NCBI GenBank assembly: GCA_003219675.1
Contig: QHPW01000038.1
Span: forward strand, 9,136 to 23,330
DNA from: Verrucomicrobiota bacterium
GTDB taxonomy: Bacteria > Verrucomicrobiota > Verrucomicrobiia > Limisphaerales > AV2
Direction of reading: 5' to 3'
DNA: 14,195 bases
The position numbers were made by a program, and so were the translations under genes. Shown here in pieces: positions 1 through 7,705 of the stretch (position 1 is its first letter; each line of letters opens with the position of its first letter). The notes under the pieces are model-generated. The model did no database searches. It had not been told where the DNA came from and saw only the letters and a program-made list of their open reading frames with translations.

Positions 1-2585
1 AAGAGCTGCGCCCAAAGACGATTTACGGCGACGCGCGCCGTGAGCGGATTGTCGCGGCTCATCAGCCATTGCGCGAGACCGAACCGGTTCATCGGCGCGT
101 CTTTTGGAAATGGATGGAACGACGCCGGCACGCCCGGCTCAACTTTCTCGCCCGGATCGAGGAAGTTCCCCTTGTTCAAAAGATGTGATTCGCGCCGTTT
201 GTCGGCGGCCAGTTCGCGCATCACCGGCAGCGCGACCGGCTTGATGTCGTCGAGTTCCTTGCGCAGCTTCTTCAGTCTTTCGTCGATCTTGACGAGCGAC
301 GGCGCGAAGTCGCGGAAGTAATTTGCCAGTTCGTCGCGTTGTTTGTCGCTTCTTTCTTCCGGTTTGGCCGCGAGAATCTCTTTGATGTTTTCAGGCAATT
401 CGCGAACCGGCGGAGGTTGCGTGGTCGCTGAAATACGGAAACGGCCGAGGGTATGTTGCGTCCCGAATTTCTGCACCAGCGTGAAAATCAGCAGCGAATC
501 CGGCTCCTGGATTGGATTGCCTCCGAGTTCAAACGAGGCCGCGTGCGCGCGGCCGGTTTTGTCGCCGATGCCCCAGCCGTTCTTCGCATCGGCATTGCCA
601 TCGACAGCTCTGGAAACCGCGAAACCGCTTTCGCTGAAGTCGGCGGACGCGTTCTGAAGTTTGACTTCTTTCTCCGCGGGAACGCGAAAGCGCGCGACCG
701 GACTGGGCACCGCGTTGATGTTGCGTTCCCAGACCGTCTTGCGCTGCGCGTCGAGCGCGAGCACCTTGAAATCGGCGAGGCGCGTGCCCAGACCGCGGTC
801 GGTGCGGTTCCAGATGGCGATTTCTTCGAGCGGCGTGTCGGTGCCGAGGTCGAGTTCCCACCAGGGATTATCCTGGGCTCCGGACATTGTGGTGGAGGCC
901 GCGTCGAAGTTGCCGTCTGTGTTGTTGTCGATGGCACGGCCGGCTTCCGCGCTGCCGCGGGTGCTCGACTGGCGGGCCGTGCCCTTGGGCGCCAGGTTTT
1001 CGCGCTCGTCGAAAACCTGGACCTCCGCCAGAGAAAGGACGCGCTGCGCGCCGGGCAACTCGATGCGGATGAACCGAGCGCGCGGCGGCTCTGTCTTCGG
1101 CGAGCGCACCGCGAGTTGAAGCTCGGTCAACACAGCTTTGCCCGATTCAAGGCCGCGTCCAGGGCCTTGCTTCGGCAGACTTTCGTCCGGCAACAATTCG
1201 AGGCGAACCGCGGTGATATTGGTTAACGGGGTTCGCGCTTTGACGATGTAAGTATCCCGTTCCGGCGAGTTGCCTGCCGCAAGGATGGAATTGTCCGACA
1301 GTTTGCTCAGCGTCGCGCCTTCATAAGATCTGAAGGAGGAGGGTTCGAGCGGAACCCAGTCGATGTCTTGCGCCTGGGCCTTTTCCCACGCGGCAAGTTC
1401 CGCCTCGAATTCGGGCGTCGTTTTCTTTCGCGCATTTTCCAATTCCGCAATCTGCGTCCTGAGTTGGTCCATTTTCTCCCGCTGCTCTTTCGTCGGCAGC
1501 GGCAATGTGGGACGCTCGTCGGGCTGGTCGTTGTCCTCGGTCTGATTGAAGAAGGCGAAGAACTGATAGTATTCGCGCTGGGTGATGGGGTCGTATTTGT
1601 GAGTGTGGCATTGCGCGCATCCCATGGTAAGGCCCATCCAGACTTGCGCGGTGGTGTTGGCGCGGTCTTTCACGGCGGCGACGCGGAACTCCTCGTCGTC
1701 AGTGCCGCCCTCGGTGTTGGTCATGGTGTTGCGATGAAACGCCGAGGCAATGACGGGGTCCTGGTTCTCGGAATTCGGGTCTTGGGGAAGAAGGTCGCCC
1801 GCGATTTGTTCGATCGTGAACCGGTCGTAAGGCAGGTTGTCGTTCAGCGCGCGGATCACCCAGTCGCGCCACGGCCAGACGTTCGGACGAAGCGGGTCGG
1901 AGCCGTAACCTGCGGAATCGGCATAACGCGCCAGGTCGAGCCAGCCCCGGGCCCAGCGTTCGCCATAAGCGGGCGAACTCAGCAGCCGGTCCACCATTCG
2001 TTCGTAGGCGTCGAGTTGCTTCTCGTCCACGAACGCGTCCACTTCCGCCGGCGTCGGCGGCAGCCCAGTCAGGTCGAGTGCCAGACGGCGGACCAACGCG
2101 TAACGGTCGGCTGGCGGCGACGGCTTCAATCCATTTCTTTGGAGTTTTTCCAGAATGAAGAAGTCGATGCCGTTGCGCGGCCAGGATTTCATTTGGACTT
2201 TGGGTAACGGCGGGCGTTCTGGCTTCACGAAGGCCCAGTGCGGCGAGTAGGGAGCTCCCTGTTGAATCCAGCGTTTGACGAGGTCAATTTCCACAGCAGA
2301 CAAAGTGCGACCTGTTTTGGGCGGTGGCATTTTGTCGTCCGGGTCCGTGGCCGTAATGCGGCGGACCAGTTCACTCTGTTCCAGAACGCCCGGCACGATG
2401 GCGCGCGTGCCTTTGCGATCCTTGATGGCCTCTTCTCTGACATCGAGTCGAAGTTTGGCCTTGCGCGAACTTTCATCCGGTCCGTGGCAACTGAAGCATT
2501 TGCTCGAAATGATGGGGCGAATTTGCGAGCTGAAATCGACCGGTTCAGCGGGCGTTCGGCGCGTTGTCGAACCGGCCAGGGCGAC
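1..2585 (-). CDS. PSCyt1-PSCyt2-PSD1 family cytochrome-like protein (DUF1549/DUF1553), both ends incomplete
   Basis: One open frame of about 861 codons is read on the minus strand and leaves the window at its C-terminus. Numbering from 2585, a PSCyt1 heme motif CFSCHGPDE lies near residue 30, followed by KAKLRLD and KMPPP, typical of planctomycete cytochrome C domains. The PSCyt2/DUF1549 part (about 110-335) includes LTGLPPTPAEVDAF, YGERWARGWLDLARYADS and a second CxxCH, GCAQCHTHKYDPI, near 321. A Glu/Lys-rich probable coiled coil follows, then an F5/8 (discoidin)-like stretch (AIDNNTDGNF, NPWWELDLG) near 550-600. The start of PSD1/DUF1553 (FGLAQWLMSRDNPLTARVAV) is cut by the window edge. Such proteins are usually exported and sit in polysaccharide or sulfatase gene sets; their biochemical role is unsettled. 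Oddity: the frame opens just after a stop at 2586-2588, with no ATG, GTG or TTG before the first heme motif and no signal peptide, so the true start is missing or frameshifted. An ATG at 2589-2591 lies in another frame. Confidence 0.88.
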
Positions 2586-2751
2586 TCATTCTACACCAGA
2601 GGGGGCGCTCATGGAAAGCCCGGTGTTCCTTTCGGACCTGCTCACGGCCCATGAACCGATTTCGATTGCTTCGTCCATTTCAACGACTTGCAAGTCGGGT
2701 TCATGGGAACGGGAACACCTCTGGAAATTGGATGTGAGTTGGGCCATGCAC

Positions 2752-2830
2752 GGTGGGGCGAGACTCCGTCGAGCCCTGACTTCCAATTTCCAATGGATGG
2801 AATTAGGGCTCGACGGAGTCTTGCCCCACC
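2752..2830. repeat. Long imperfect inverted repeat (REP-like palindrome)
   Basis: The left arm 2752-2777 and the right arm 2805-2830 are reverse complements over 26 nt with one mismatch (g at 2760 against t at 2822, which would be a G-U pair in RNA). The spacer is 27 nt and can itself pair weakly (TTCCA against TGGAA). The core of the arm is GACTCCGTCGAGCCCT. The size and intergenic location suit a dispersed REP/MITE-like element; a transcribed hairpin acting as a bidirectional terminator is also possible, although no T-run follows it directly. No transposase is nearby. Confidence 0.75.
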
Positions 2831-2865
2831 CGGTTCACAGGTTCAGTTTTCATTGCTAAAAAAAA

Positions 2866-2881
2866 AAATAGTTGACTATTT
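2866..2881. promoter_or_regulatory. Candidate TetR operator, 16-bp perfect palindrome
   Basis: AAATAGT-TG-ACTATTT is a perfect 7+2+7 palindrome covering the -35 hexamer of the predicted tetR promoter. This is the position expected for autorepression by a TetR-family protein. The half-site TTGACTA recurs at 3510-3516, downstream of tetR and in front of the efflux genes. Assignment to this TetR is inference. Confidence 0.5.
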
Positions 2882-2899
2882 GGTCTAGTTCGGTAAATT
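2872..2899 (+). promoter_or_regulatory. Predicted sigma70-type promoter of tetR
   Basis: TTGACT (2872-2877) and TAAATT (2894-2899) are separated by 16 bp and lie about 55 nt upstream of the preferred tetR start at 2954. Both boxes are close to the housekeeping consensus. The A-tract just upstream could act as an UP-like element. Confidence 0.5.
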
Positions 2900-2953
2900 G
2901 CTCGCATATTCGCGGAAAGTCCGGGTGCAGACTGCAAAAAAGAAACTTTGTAT

Positions 2954-3483
2954 ATGGGTCGAATGAGTGATGCCAAAGAGAGATTGATGGAAGCGGTCCG
3001 GGAACTGATCTGGACGGGTTCCTACGGGAGGACAACCATCGACCAGATTTGCGAGAAGGCCGGGGTCAAGAAAGGGACGTTTTATTATCCGCGACCATTG
3101 CGCCGCTGGAACGGCTCCGCAACTATTGCGAATACGCCTACCGTTTTCAGGCCGAAATCAAAAGCAAATGCGGATGCGTGCTGGGTTGTCCGCTGTTCAC
3201 GTTGGGATCCGAAGTCAGCACTCAGGAGGACCGGTTGCGGAAAAAGATTCAAGAGATCCTCGACTACAAGCGGAGGTATCTGGAATCGGCCATCCGCGAA
3301 GCCCATGGCGCCGGGCTTATTCACGCGCCGGACGCCGCCGCCAAAGCCAGGATGCTCTTTGTCTATTACGAAGGGTTGCTCACCCAGGCCCGCATTCAGA
3401 ATGACCTGGGGGTGCTCCGCGAGGCGATTCGCGGGACCTTCGAACTGCTGGGAGCAAAAGACCCGGTCCCAGCACCTGCATAA
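2954..3483 (+). pseudogene. TetR/AcrR family regulator, frameshifted by an internal deletion
   Basis: The N-terminal frame gives a TetR helix-turn-helix (RLMEAVRELIWTGSYGRTTI, then DQICEKAGVKKGTFYY). At about 3088 the reading must move to another frame, where the ligand-binding half continues to a stop at 3481-3483: PPLERLRNY-like APLERLRNYCEYAYRFQAEI, GCPLFTLGSEVSTQEDRL, AKARMLFVYYEGLLTQARIQ. Family members normally carry about 30 residues between GTFYY and this segment (start of the FFxSKxxL helix), and these are absent. The event therefore looks like a deletion of non-triplet length, not a one-base slip. Start chosen at ATG 2954; TTG 2948 and ATG 2963 are in frame. It probably controls the efflux operon that follows and its own promoter. 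As written, the translated product would carry a scrambled C-terminus and could not sense a ligand. Confidence 0.8.
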
Positions 3484-3509
3484 CCGAACCAATTTTTTTG
3501 CATATTTAT

Positions 3510-3538
3510 TTGACTAAACGGACAACTACTACTGTCAA
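3510..3538. promoter_or_regulatory. Candidate second TetR operator/promoter before the efflux genes
   Basis: The intergenic stretch after tetR carries TTGACTA (3510-3516), the same 7-mer as in the tetR promoter palindrome, and an inverted GTCAA at 3534-3538. TTGACT could serve as a -35 box, but no good -10 box lies at the right distance. It sits just upstream of the start at 3544. The shared 7-mer is seen in the sequence; the regulatory role is inferred. Confidence 0.35.
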
Positions 3539-3543
3539 CGGGT

Positions 3544-3858
3544 ATGAATGCAAATCGAACCGACTTAACCGGCCAAACTCAAATGAACACTGCCATTCGT
3601 CAGGCATTGTGGAACGCGCGCGATGGCGTTGCGGACGCCCGCGCGATGATCGAACAGGAGTTCTCACCTCTGATCCAACAGCAGCCGCACCTTTTCCAAC
3701 TCGCCCTGAACGAGGCTGAAGCGATGGCCTGGCAGACCGGATTTGCGCACTTGCTTTTCCCGGTGCTCGCCTGGGAGAAGGCGCGCGCTGTCGCGGAGTG
3801 GCACGCGCGCCAGGAATCGATCCGGCGTACGGAACCCATTCTGTCGTTCTCTGCGTGA
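3544..3858 (+). CDS. Small protein of unknown function between tetR and the efflux adaptor gene
   Basis: I do not recognise this 104-residue frame. It lacks a signal peptide and a clear membrane segment. It is predicted to be largely helical, with stretches such as AIRQALWNARDGVADARAMI and the apolar patch GFAHLLFPVLAWEKARAVAE near its end, and no cysteines. An in-frame ATG at 3583 gives a 91-residue alternative; neither start has a good ribosome binding site. It lies in the same direction as tetR and the adaptor gene, 52 nt before the adaptor's ATG, so it may be co-transcribed with the pump. The charged, amphipathic composition fits a small cytoplasmic partner protein, but no role can be assigned. 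A chance frame is possible, since GC-rich DNA yields many. Confidence 0.5.
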   Translation: MNANRTDLTGQTQMNTAIRQALWNARDGVADARAMIEQEFSPLIQQQPHLFQLALNEAEAMAWQTGFAHLLFPVLAWEKARAVAEWHARQESIRRTEPILSFSA

Positions 3859-3910
3859 CCCATCAGGGTCTCCGAACCCACGAAACTGAAAACCTTATCA
3901 CTTGAAACTT

Positions 3911-5080
3911 ATGACCCTCTTGTTCCGCTTGAATCTCTGCCTTGTCCTGGGGGCAATGCTCGTGTTGTTCGCCGGCTGCAGTCCCCGCGCCGCCAAGCAA
4001 CCGCCCCCGCCTCCTTCAGTCACCGTCGCCCAGGTCGAACGCAAAGAAGTGATCGAATGGGACGAGTTCACCGGCCGGACCGAGGCCGTGGAATCGGTCG
4101 AAGTGCGTCCTCGCGTCTCCGGTTACATCCAGGAGGTGCGATTCCAGTCGGGTCAACTGGTCAGGAAAGGCGACGTGCTGTTCGTCATTGACCCGCGCTG
4201 GCACCAGGCCGAGTTCGACCGCCGGCAGGCGGAGTTCGAGCAGGCGAATGTCCGTCTGGAAAATGCCAGGCGCGAAGCCGACCGCACGCCGCAACTCCTG
4301 GCGAACAAGGCCATCTCCACCGAAGAATCCGAGGCCCGGCAGGCGCGTTACCAGGAAGCCAGGGCGGCGTTGCTGGCGGCGCAGGCGGCGCTGGATTCCG
4401 CGAAGCTGGACCTCGAATACACCCAGGTCCGCGCCCCCATTAACGGACGCGTCAGCCGCGCCCTTTTGACCGAGGGCAATTACGTGAGCGGCGTCTCCGG
4501 TATGACCACCTTGCTCACGACCCTTGTTTCCGTGGACCCGATTTACGTGTATGCGGATATCGATGAAAATTCCCTGCTGAAATTCAATGCGCTGGCGCTG
4601 GCCAATAAACTCGAAACCAACGGGGCCGGCCGGATTCCGGTCGACCTGCAGCTTGCCGACGAGGAAGGTTTCCCGCATCAGGGTTACATCGAATCGTTCG
4701 ACAATCACCTCGATCCCAACACGGGCAGCATTCTCCTGCGCGTCGTGTTTCCCAACGCCGACAGCCGCATCGTGCCCGGACTGTTCGCGCGCATCCGCGT
4801 GCCTCTGAGCGAGCGTCATCCCGCCTTGCTCGTGGAAGAGCGCGCCATCGGCACCGACCAGGCGCAAAAATATGTGCTCACGCTGACTCGGACGAACACG
4901 GTGCAGTATCAGCCGGTGCAACTCGGTCCGGTCATCGGCGGCAAGCGTGTCATTCGTTCCGGCTTGCAGCCGGGCGAGAAAATTGTGGTTAACGGCCTGG
5001 CGCGCGTTCGTCCGGGCATGCCGGTCACACCGCAGGAGGAGGTGGCGGGCGGCGAAGGTCCGCGAGTTGCGAGACGCTGA
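3911..5080 (+). CDS. RND efflux periplasmic adaptor (membrane fusion protein), lipoprotein
   Basis: Adaptor of the AcrA/MexA type that links an RND permease to an outer-membrane channel. With the start at ATG 3911 (TTG 3902 is the in-frame alternative) it has 389 residues, the usual length. A lipoprotein signal ends at Cys23 (LVLFAGC), predicting an acyl anchor in the inner membrane. A proline-rich tether (KQPPPPPS) follows. The first lipoyl half-motif is near 63-93 (RPRVSGYIQEVRFQSG, VRKGDVLFVIDP), an alpha-helical hairpin rich in Ala, Glu and Arg spans about 95-165, and the second lipoyl half starts at YTQVRAPINGRVS. Beta-barrel and membrane-proximal domains follow (GSILLRVVFPN, PGLFARIRVP, VVNGLARVRPGMPV). 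The gene is intact, unlike its regulator and permease. It lies 81 nt before the permease and is surely its partner. Substrate cannot be read from the sequence. Confidence 0.92.
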   Translation: MTLLFRLNLCLVLGAMLVLFAGCSPRAAKQPPPPPSVTVAQVERKEVIEWDEFTGRTEAVESVEVRPRVSGYIQEVRFQSGQLVRKGDVLFVIDPRWHQAEFDRRQAEFEQANVRLENARREADRTPQLLANKAISTEESEARQARYQEARAALLAAQAALDSAKLDLEYTQVRAPINGRVSRALLTEGNYVSGVSGMTTLLTTLVSVDPIYVYADIDENSLLKFNALALANKLETNGAGRIPVDLQLADEEGFPHQGYIESFDNHLDPNTGSILLRVVFPNADSRIVPGLFARIRVPLSERHPALLVEERAIGTDQAQKYVLTLTRTNTVQYQPVQLGPVIGGKRVIRSGLQPGEKIVVNGLARVRPGMPVTPQEEVAGGEGPRVARR

Positions 5081-5133
5081 CTCCCAAACTGCAGAGCCGA
5101 CGCCGGTGACACGGCATGAAAAGCTACAAAACT

Positions 5134-5154
5134 CCAAGTTCCAGATTCCAAAGA
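5134..5154. repeat. Short tandem CCA-NN-TT motif in the adaptor-permease spacer
   Basis: Three 7-nt units, CCAAGTT, CCAGATT and CCAAAGA, lie head to tail just before the permease ATG. A similar run, TTCCAATTTCCAATGG, sits in the spacer of the inverted repeat at 2781-2796. The permease has no good Shine-Dalgarno site, and this repeat occupies its place. It is probably a dispersed intergenic sequence. Confidence 0.35.
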
Positions 5155-5161
5155 AACTGAT

Positions 5162-5632
5162 ATGAACTTCTCACACTTCTTCATCCGCCGTCCGATTTTC
5201 GCGGGGGTGCTCTCCATTGTGATTTTCATCATCGGGCTGATCGCGATGTCGCGGCTGCCGATCAGCGAATATCCGGAGGTGGTGCCGCCCACCATCGTGG
5301 TTCGCGCGACCTACCCCGGCGCGAACCCCAAAACCATCGCCGAAACGGTGGCATCCCCGCTGGAGCAGGCCATCAACGGCGTCGAAGACTCGCTCTACAT
5401 GTTTTCCCAGGCCACCGGCGACGGTGTCATGACGTTGACCGTGACTTTCAAGCTGGGCACGGACATCGACAAGGCTCAAGTGCAGGTGCAGAACCGTGTC
5501 TCGCAGGCGTTGCCCAAGTTGCCCGAGGAAGTCCGCCGCCTGGGCGTGACGACGGTCAAGCAATCGCCCGACCTCACGATGGTGGTGCACCTGTTCTCGC
5601 CGAACGGTCGCTACGACGAAGTTTACCTCCGC
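5162..5632 (+). pseudogene. RND efflux permease (HAE-1/AcrB type), N-terminal part, broken at about 5633
   Basis: The first 157 residues of an AcrB-type proton-driven inner-membrane exporter. MNFSHFFIRRPIFAGVLSIV begins TM1, followed by the porter-domain signatures LPISEYPEVVPPTIVVRATY, PGANPKTIAETVASPLEQAI and VKQSPDLTMVVHLFSPNGRY. After YDEVYLR the frame turns to arginine-rich nonsense and stops at about 5821, while the continuation RIPGAGDVEVFGSGDYAMRV is found in another frame from 5634. Compared with AcrB, about 12 residues are missing at the join, so roughly 35-38 nt, not a multiple of three, have been lost. The parts of this permease at 5162-5632, 5634-7705 and 7706-8160 sum to about 1000 residues, matching AcrB (1049) once the two gaps are added. 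Confidence 0.85.
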
Positions 5633-5633
5633 A

Positions 5634-7705
5634 CGCATCCCCGGCGCTGGCGACGTGGAAGTCTTCGGCTCCGGCGATTATGCAATGCGGGTGTGGCTGG
5701 ATCCCGACAAGATTGCCGCACGCAGCCTCACGGCGAGCGACGTGGTCAACGCCATTCGCGAACAGAACGTGCAGGTCGCGGCGGGCGGAATCGGCCAGCA
5801 GCCGGTCAGGCAGCCGGTTAACCTCGAGTTGCAAGTCAACGCCAAAGGCCGGCTCATTTCCACGGAGGAGTTTGGTCAGATCATTGTGAAGACCGGCCCC
5901 AACGGGGAAAAGACCCTGCTCAAAGACCTGGCGCGCATCGAACTGGGCGCATCGGGCTACTCGCTGCGCTCGCTCCTGAACAACAAGACCGCCGTCGCGC
6001 TTCCCATCTTTCAGTCCCCCGGCGCGAACGCTCTCCAGCTCTCCAAAGATGTCCGCCGGACGATGGAGGATCTGAAAAAGAATTTCCCCGACGGCGTGGA
6101 CTACTCGGTGGTGTACGACCCGACGGTGTTTGTGCGGCACTCGATTGAAGCCGTGGTTCACACGCTGCTCGAAGCCACCTTGCTGGTCGTCATCGTCGTC
6201 ATCATCTTTCTCCAGACGTGGCGCGCTTCGATCATTCCGCTCGCGGCCGTGCCTGTGTCGCTCATCGGCACGTTCGCCGTCATGCTGGCGTTCGGTTTCT
6301 CCATCAACAACCTCTCGCTGTTCGGTCTGGTGTTGGCCATCGGCATCGTTGTGGACGACGCCATCGTTGTCGTCGAAAACGTCGAGCGCAACATCGCGCT
6401 GGGTTTGTCGCCGGTGGACGCCGCCAAACGCGCCATGAGCGAAGTCACCAGCCCGATTATCGCGACGGCCCTGGTGCTCTGCGCGGTGTTTGTGCCGACG
6501 GCGTTCATCAGCGGTCTGACCGGCCAATTTTACAAACAGTTCGCCATCACCATCGCGATCTCGACGGTGATTTCCGCATTTAACTCGCTGACACTCTCGC
6601 CGGCGCTGTGTGCGGTTTTGCTCAAGGAGCACGGTGCGCCGAAGGATTGGTTCGCGCGCGTCATGGAAAAATCGCTCGGCTGGTTTTTCCATCCGTTCAA
6701 CCGGGTTTTTGCCTGGGCCGGCAACAAATACTCCACCGGTGTCGGAACGGCTCTCCGCAAGAGCGCCGTGGCGCTGATTGTCTATGGCGGACTCGTATTG
6801 CTCACCGGCTGGGGCTTCAACAAGGTCCCGACCGGATTCGTGCCGACGCAGGACAAGCAATACCTTGTCGCCTTCGCGCAATTGCCGGACGGCGCATCAC
6901 TGGACCGCACGGAGGCCGTGATCCGCCGCATGTCCGACATCGGCCTGAAGTTGCACGGCGTGCAAAGTGCGGTTGCGTTTCCCGGCCTGAGCATCAGCGG
7001 CTTCAGCGTCGCGCCGAATGCGGGGATTGTTTTCTTCTGTCTCGATCCGTTTGAAGAGCGCAAGACGGCGAACCTCAGCGGGCCGGCCATCGCAGGTGAG
7101 TTGAACCAGCAGTTCGCCTCAATCCAGGACGCGTTCGTTCTCACCGTGCCGCCGCCGCCCGTGATGGGCCTCGGCACGATTGGCGGTTTCAAGCTTTTCG
7201 TCGAAGACCGCGCCGACCTCGGCTACGACGCGCTCTACCAAAACGTCCAAAGCATCGTCGGAAAGAGTTATCAAACACCCGGACTCGCCGGCACGTTTTC
7301 GACCTTCACGGTGAACGTGCCGCAACTGGACGCGGACATCGATCGCGTAAAGGCCAAGCAGCAAGGCGTGCCGTTGCAAAATCTTTTCGAGACGATGCAG
7401 ATTTATCTCGGCTCGCTTTACGTGAATGACTTCAACCGCTTTGGCCGCACCTATCAGGTCATCGCGCAGGCCGACGCGCAATTCCGCGACCGCGCTGAGG
7501 ACATCACCCGCCTCAAGACTCGCAACCTGAAAGGTCAGATGGTGCCGCTCGGCACCTTGGTGAAGGTGACTGAAACTCATGGCCCCGACCGCGCGATGCG
7601 TTACAACGGTTATCCCGCTGCCGAAATCAACGGCGGTCCCGCGCCCGGTTTCAGTTCCGGACAAGCCGAGGCACTCATCGCGAAACTCGCGAATGAGAAT
7701 CTGCC
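5634..7705 (+). pseudogene. RND efflux permease, central part (frame-separated at both ends)
   Basis: Continuation of the permease in a second frame; a ribosome could enter only at an internal codon such as GTG 5655. It covers the rest of the first porter domain (VNAIREQNVQVAAGGIGQQP), TM2-TM6 and the second periplasmic loop. The proton-relay aspartate pair is present in TM4: GIVVDDAIVVVENVERN, with Asp codons at 6354-6359. QFAITIAISTVISAFNSLTL follows in TM6. The second half has GFVPTQDKQYLVAFAQLPDG and the G-loop/porter sequences VPPPPVMGLGTIGGFKLFVE and FNRFGRTYQVIAQADAQFR. At about 7705 the frame fails again after ANENLP: AcrB-like proteins have about 33 more residues here (GYDWTG and the start of TM10) before the sequence resumes as LVLAAQYESFRLP in the first frame. 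The protein body is strongly conserved, so the lesions are recent or artefactual. Confidence 0.87.

Larger units (their letters stand above)
2589..2953. other. Divergent intergenic region between the PSD1 gene and tetR
   Basis: No convincing gene is present. Short frames here mostly read through the inverted repeat. The stretch holds a 26-nt-arm inverted repeat (2752-2830), a nested 10-bp inverted repeat (GGAAATTGGA at 2723-2732 against its complement at 2782-2791), an A-tract around 2858-2868, and a strong sigma70-like promoter reading toward tetR. A promoter for the minus-strand PSD1 gene would be expected here too, but I could not place one. Confidence 0.6.

Noticed and set aside
453..2207. 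Two plus-strand frames of over 250 codons (453-1226 and 1368-2207)
   Set aside because: They lie antisense to the PSD1-family gene, whose frame shows clear domain motifs. Their translations are arginine-rich and match no family; long antisense frames are common in GC-rich genes.
2586..2786. Minus-strand 66-codon frame starting inside the inverted repeat, considered as the missing N-terminus of the PSD1 protein
   Set aside because: It has the same phase but ends in a stop at 2586-2588, has no hydrophobic signal sequence, and comes from the repeat arm.
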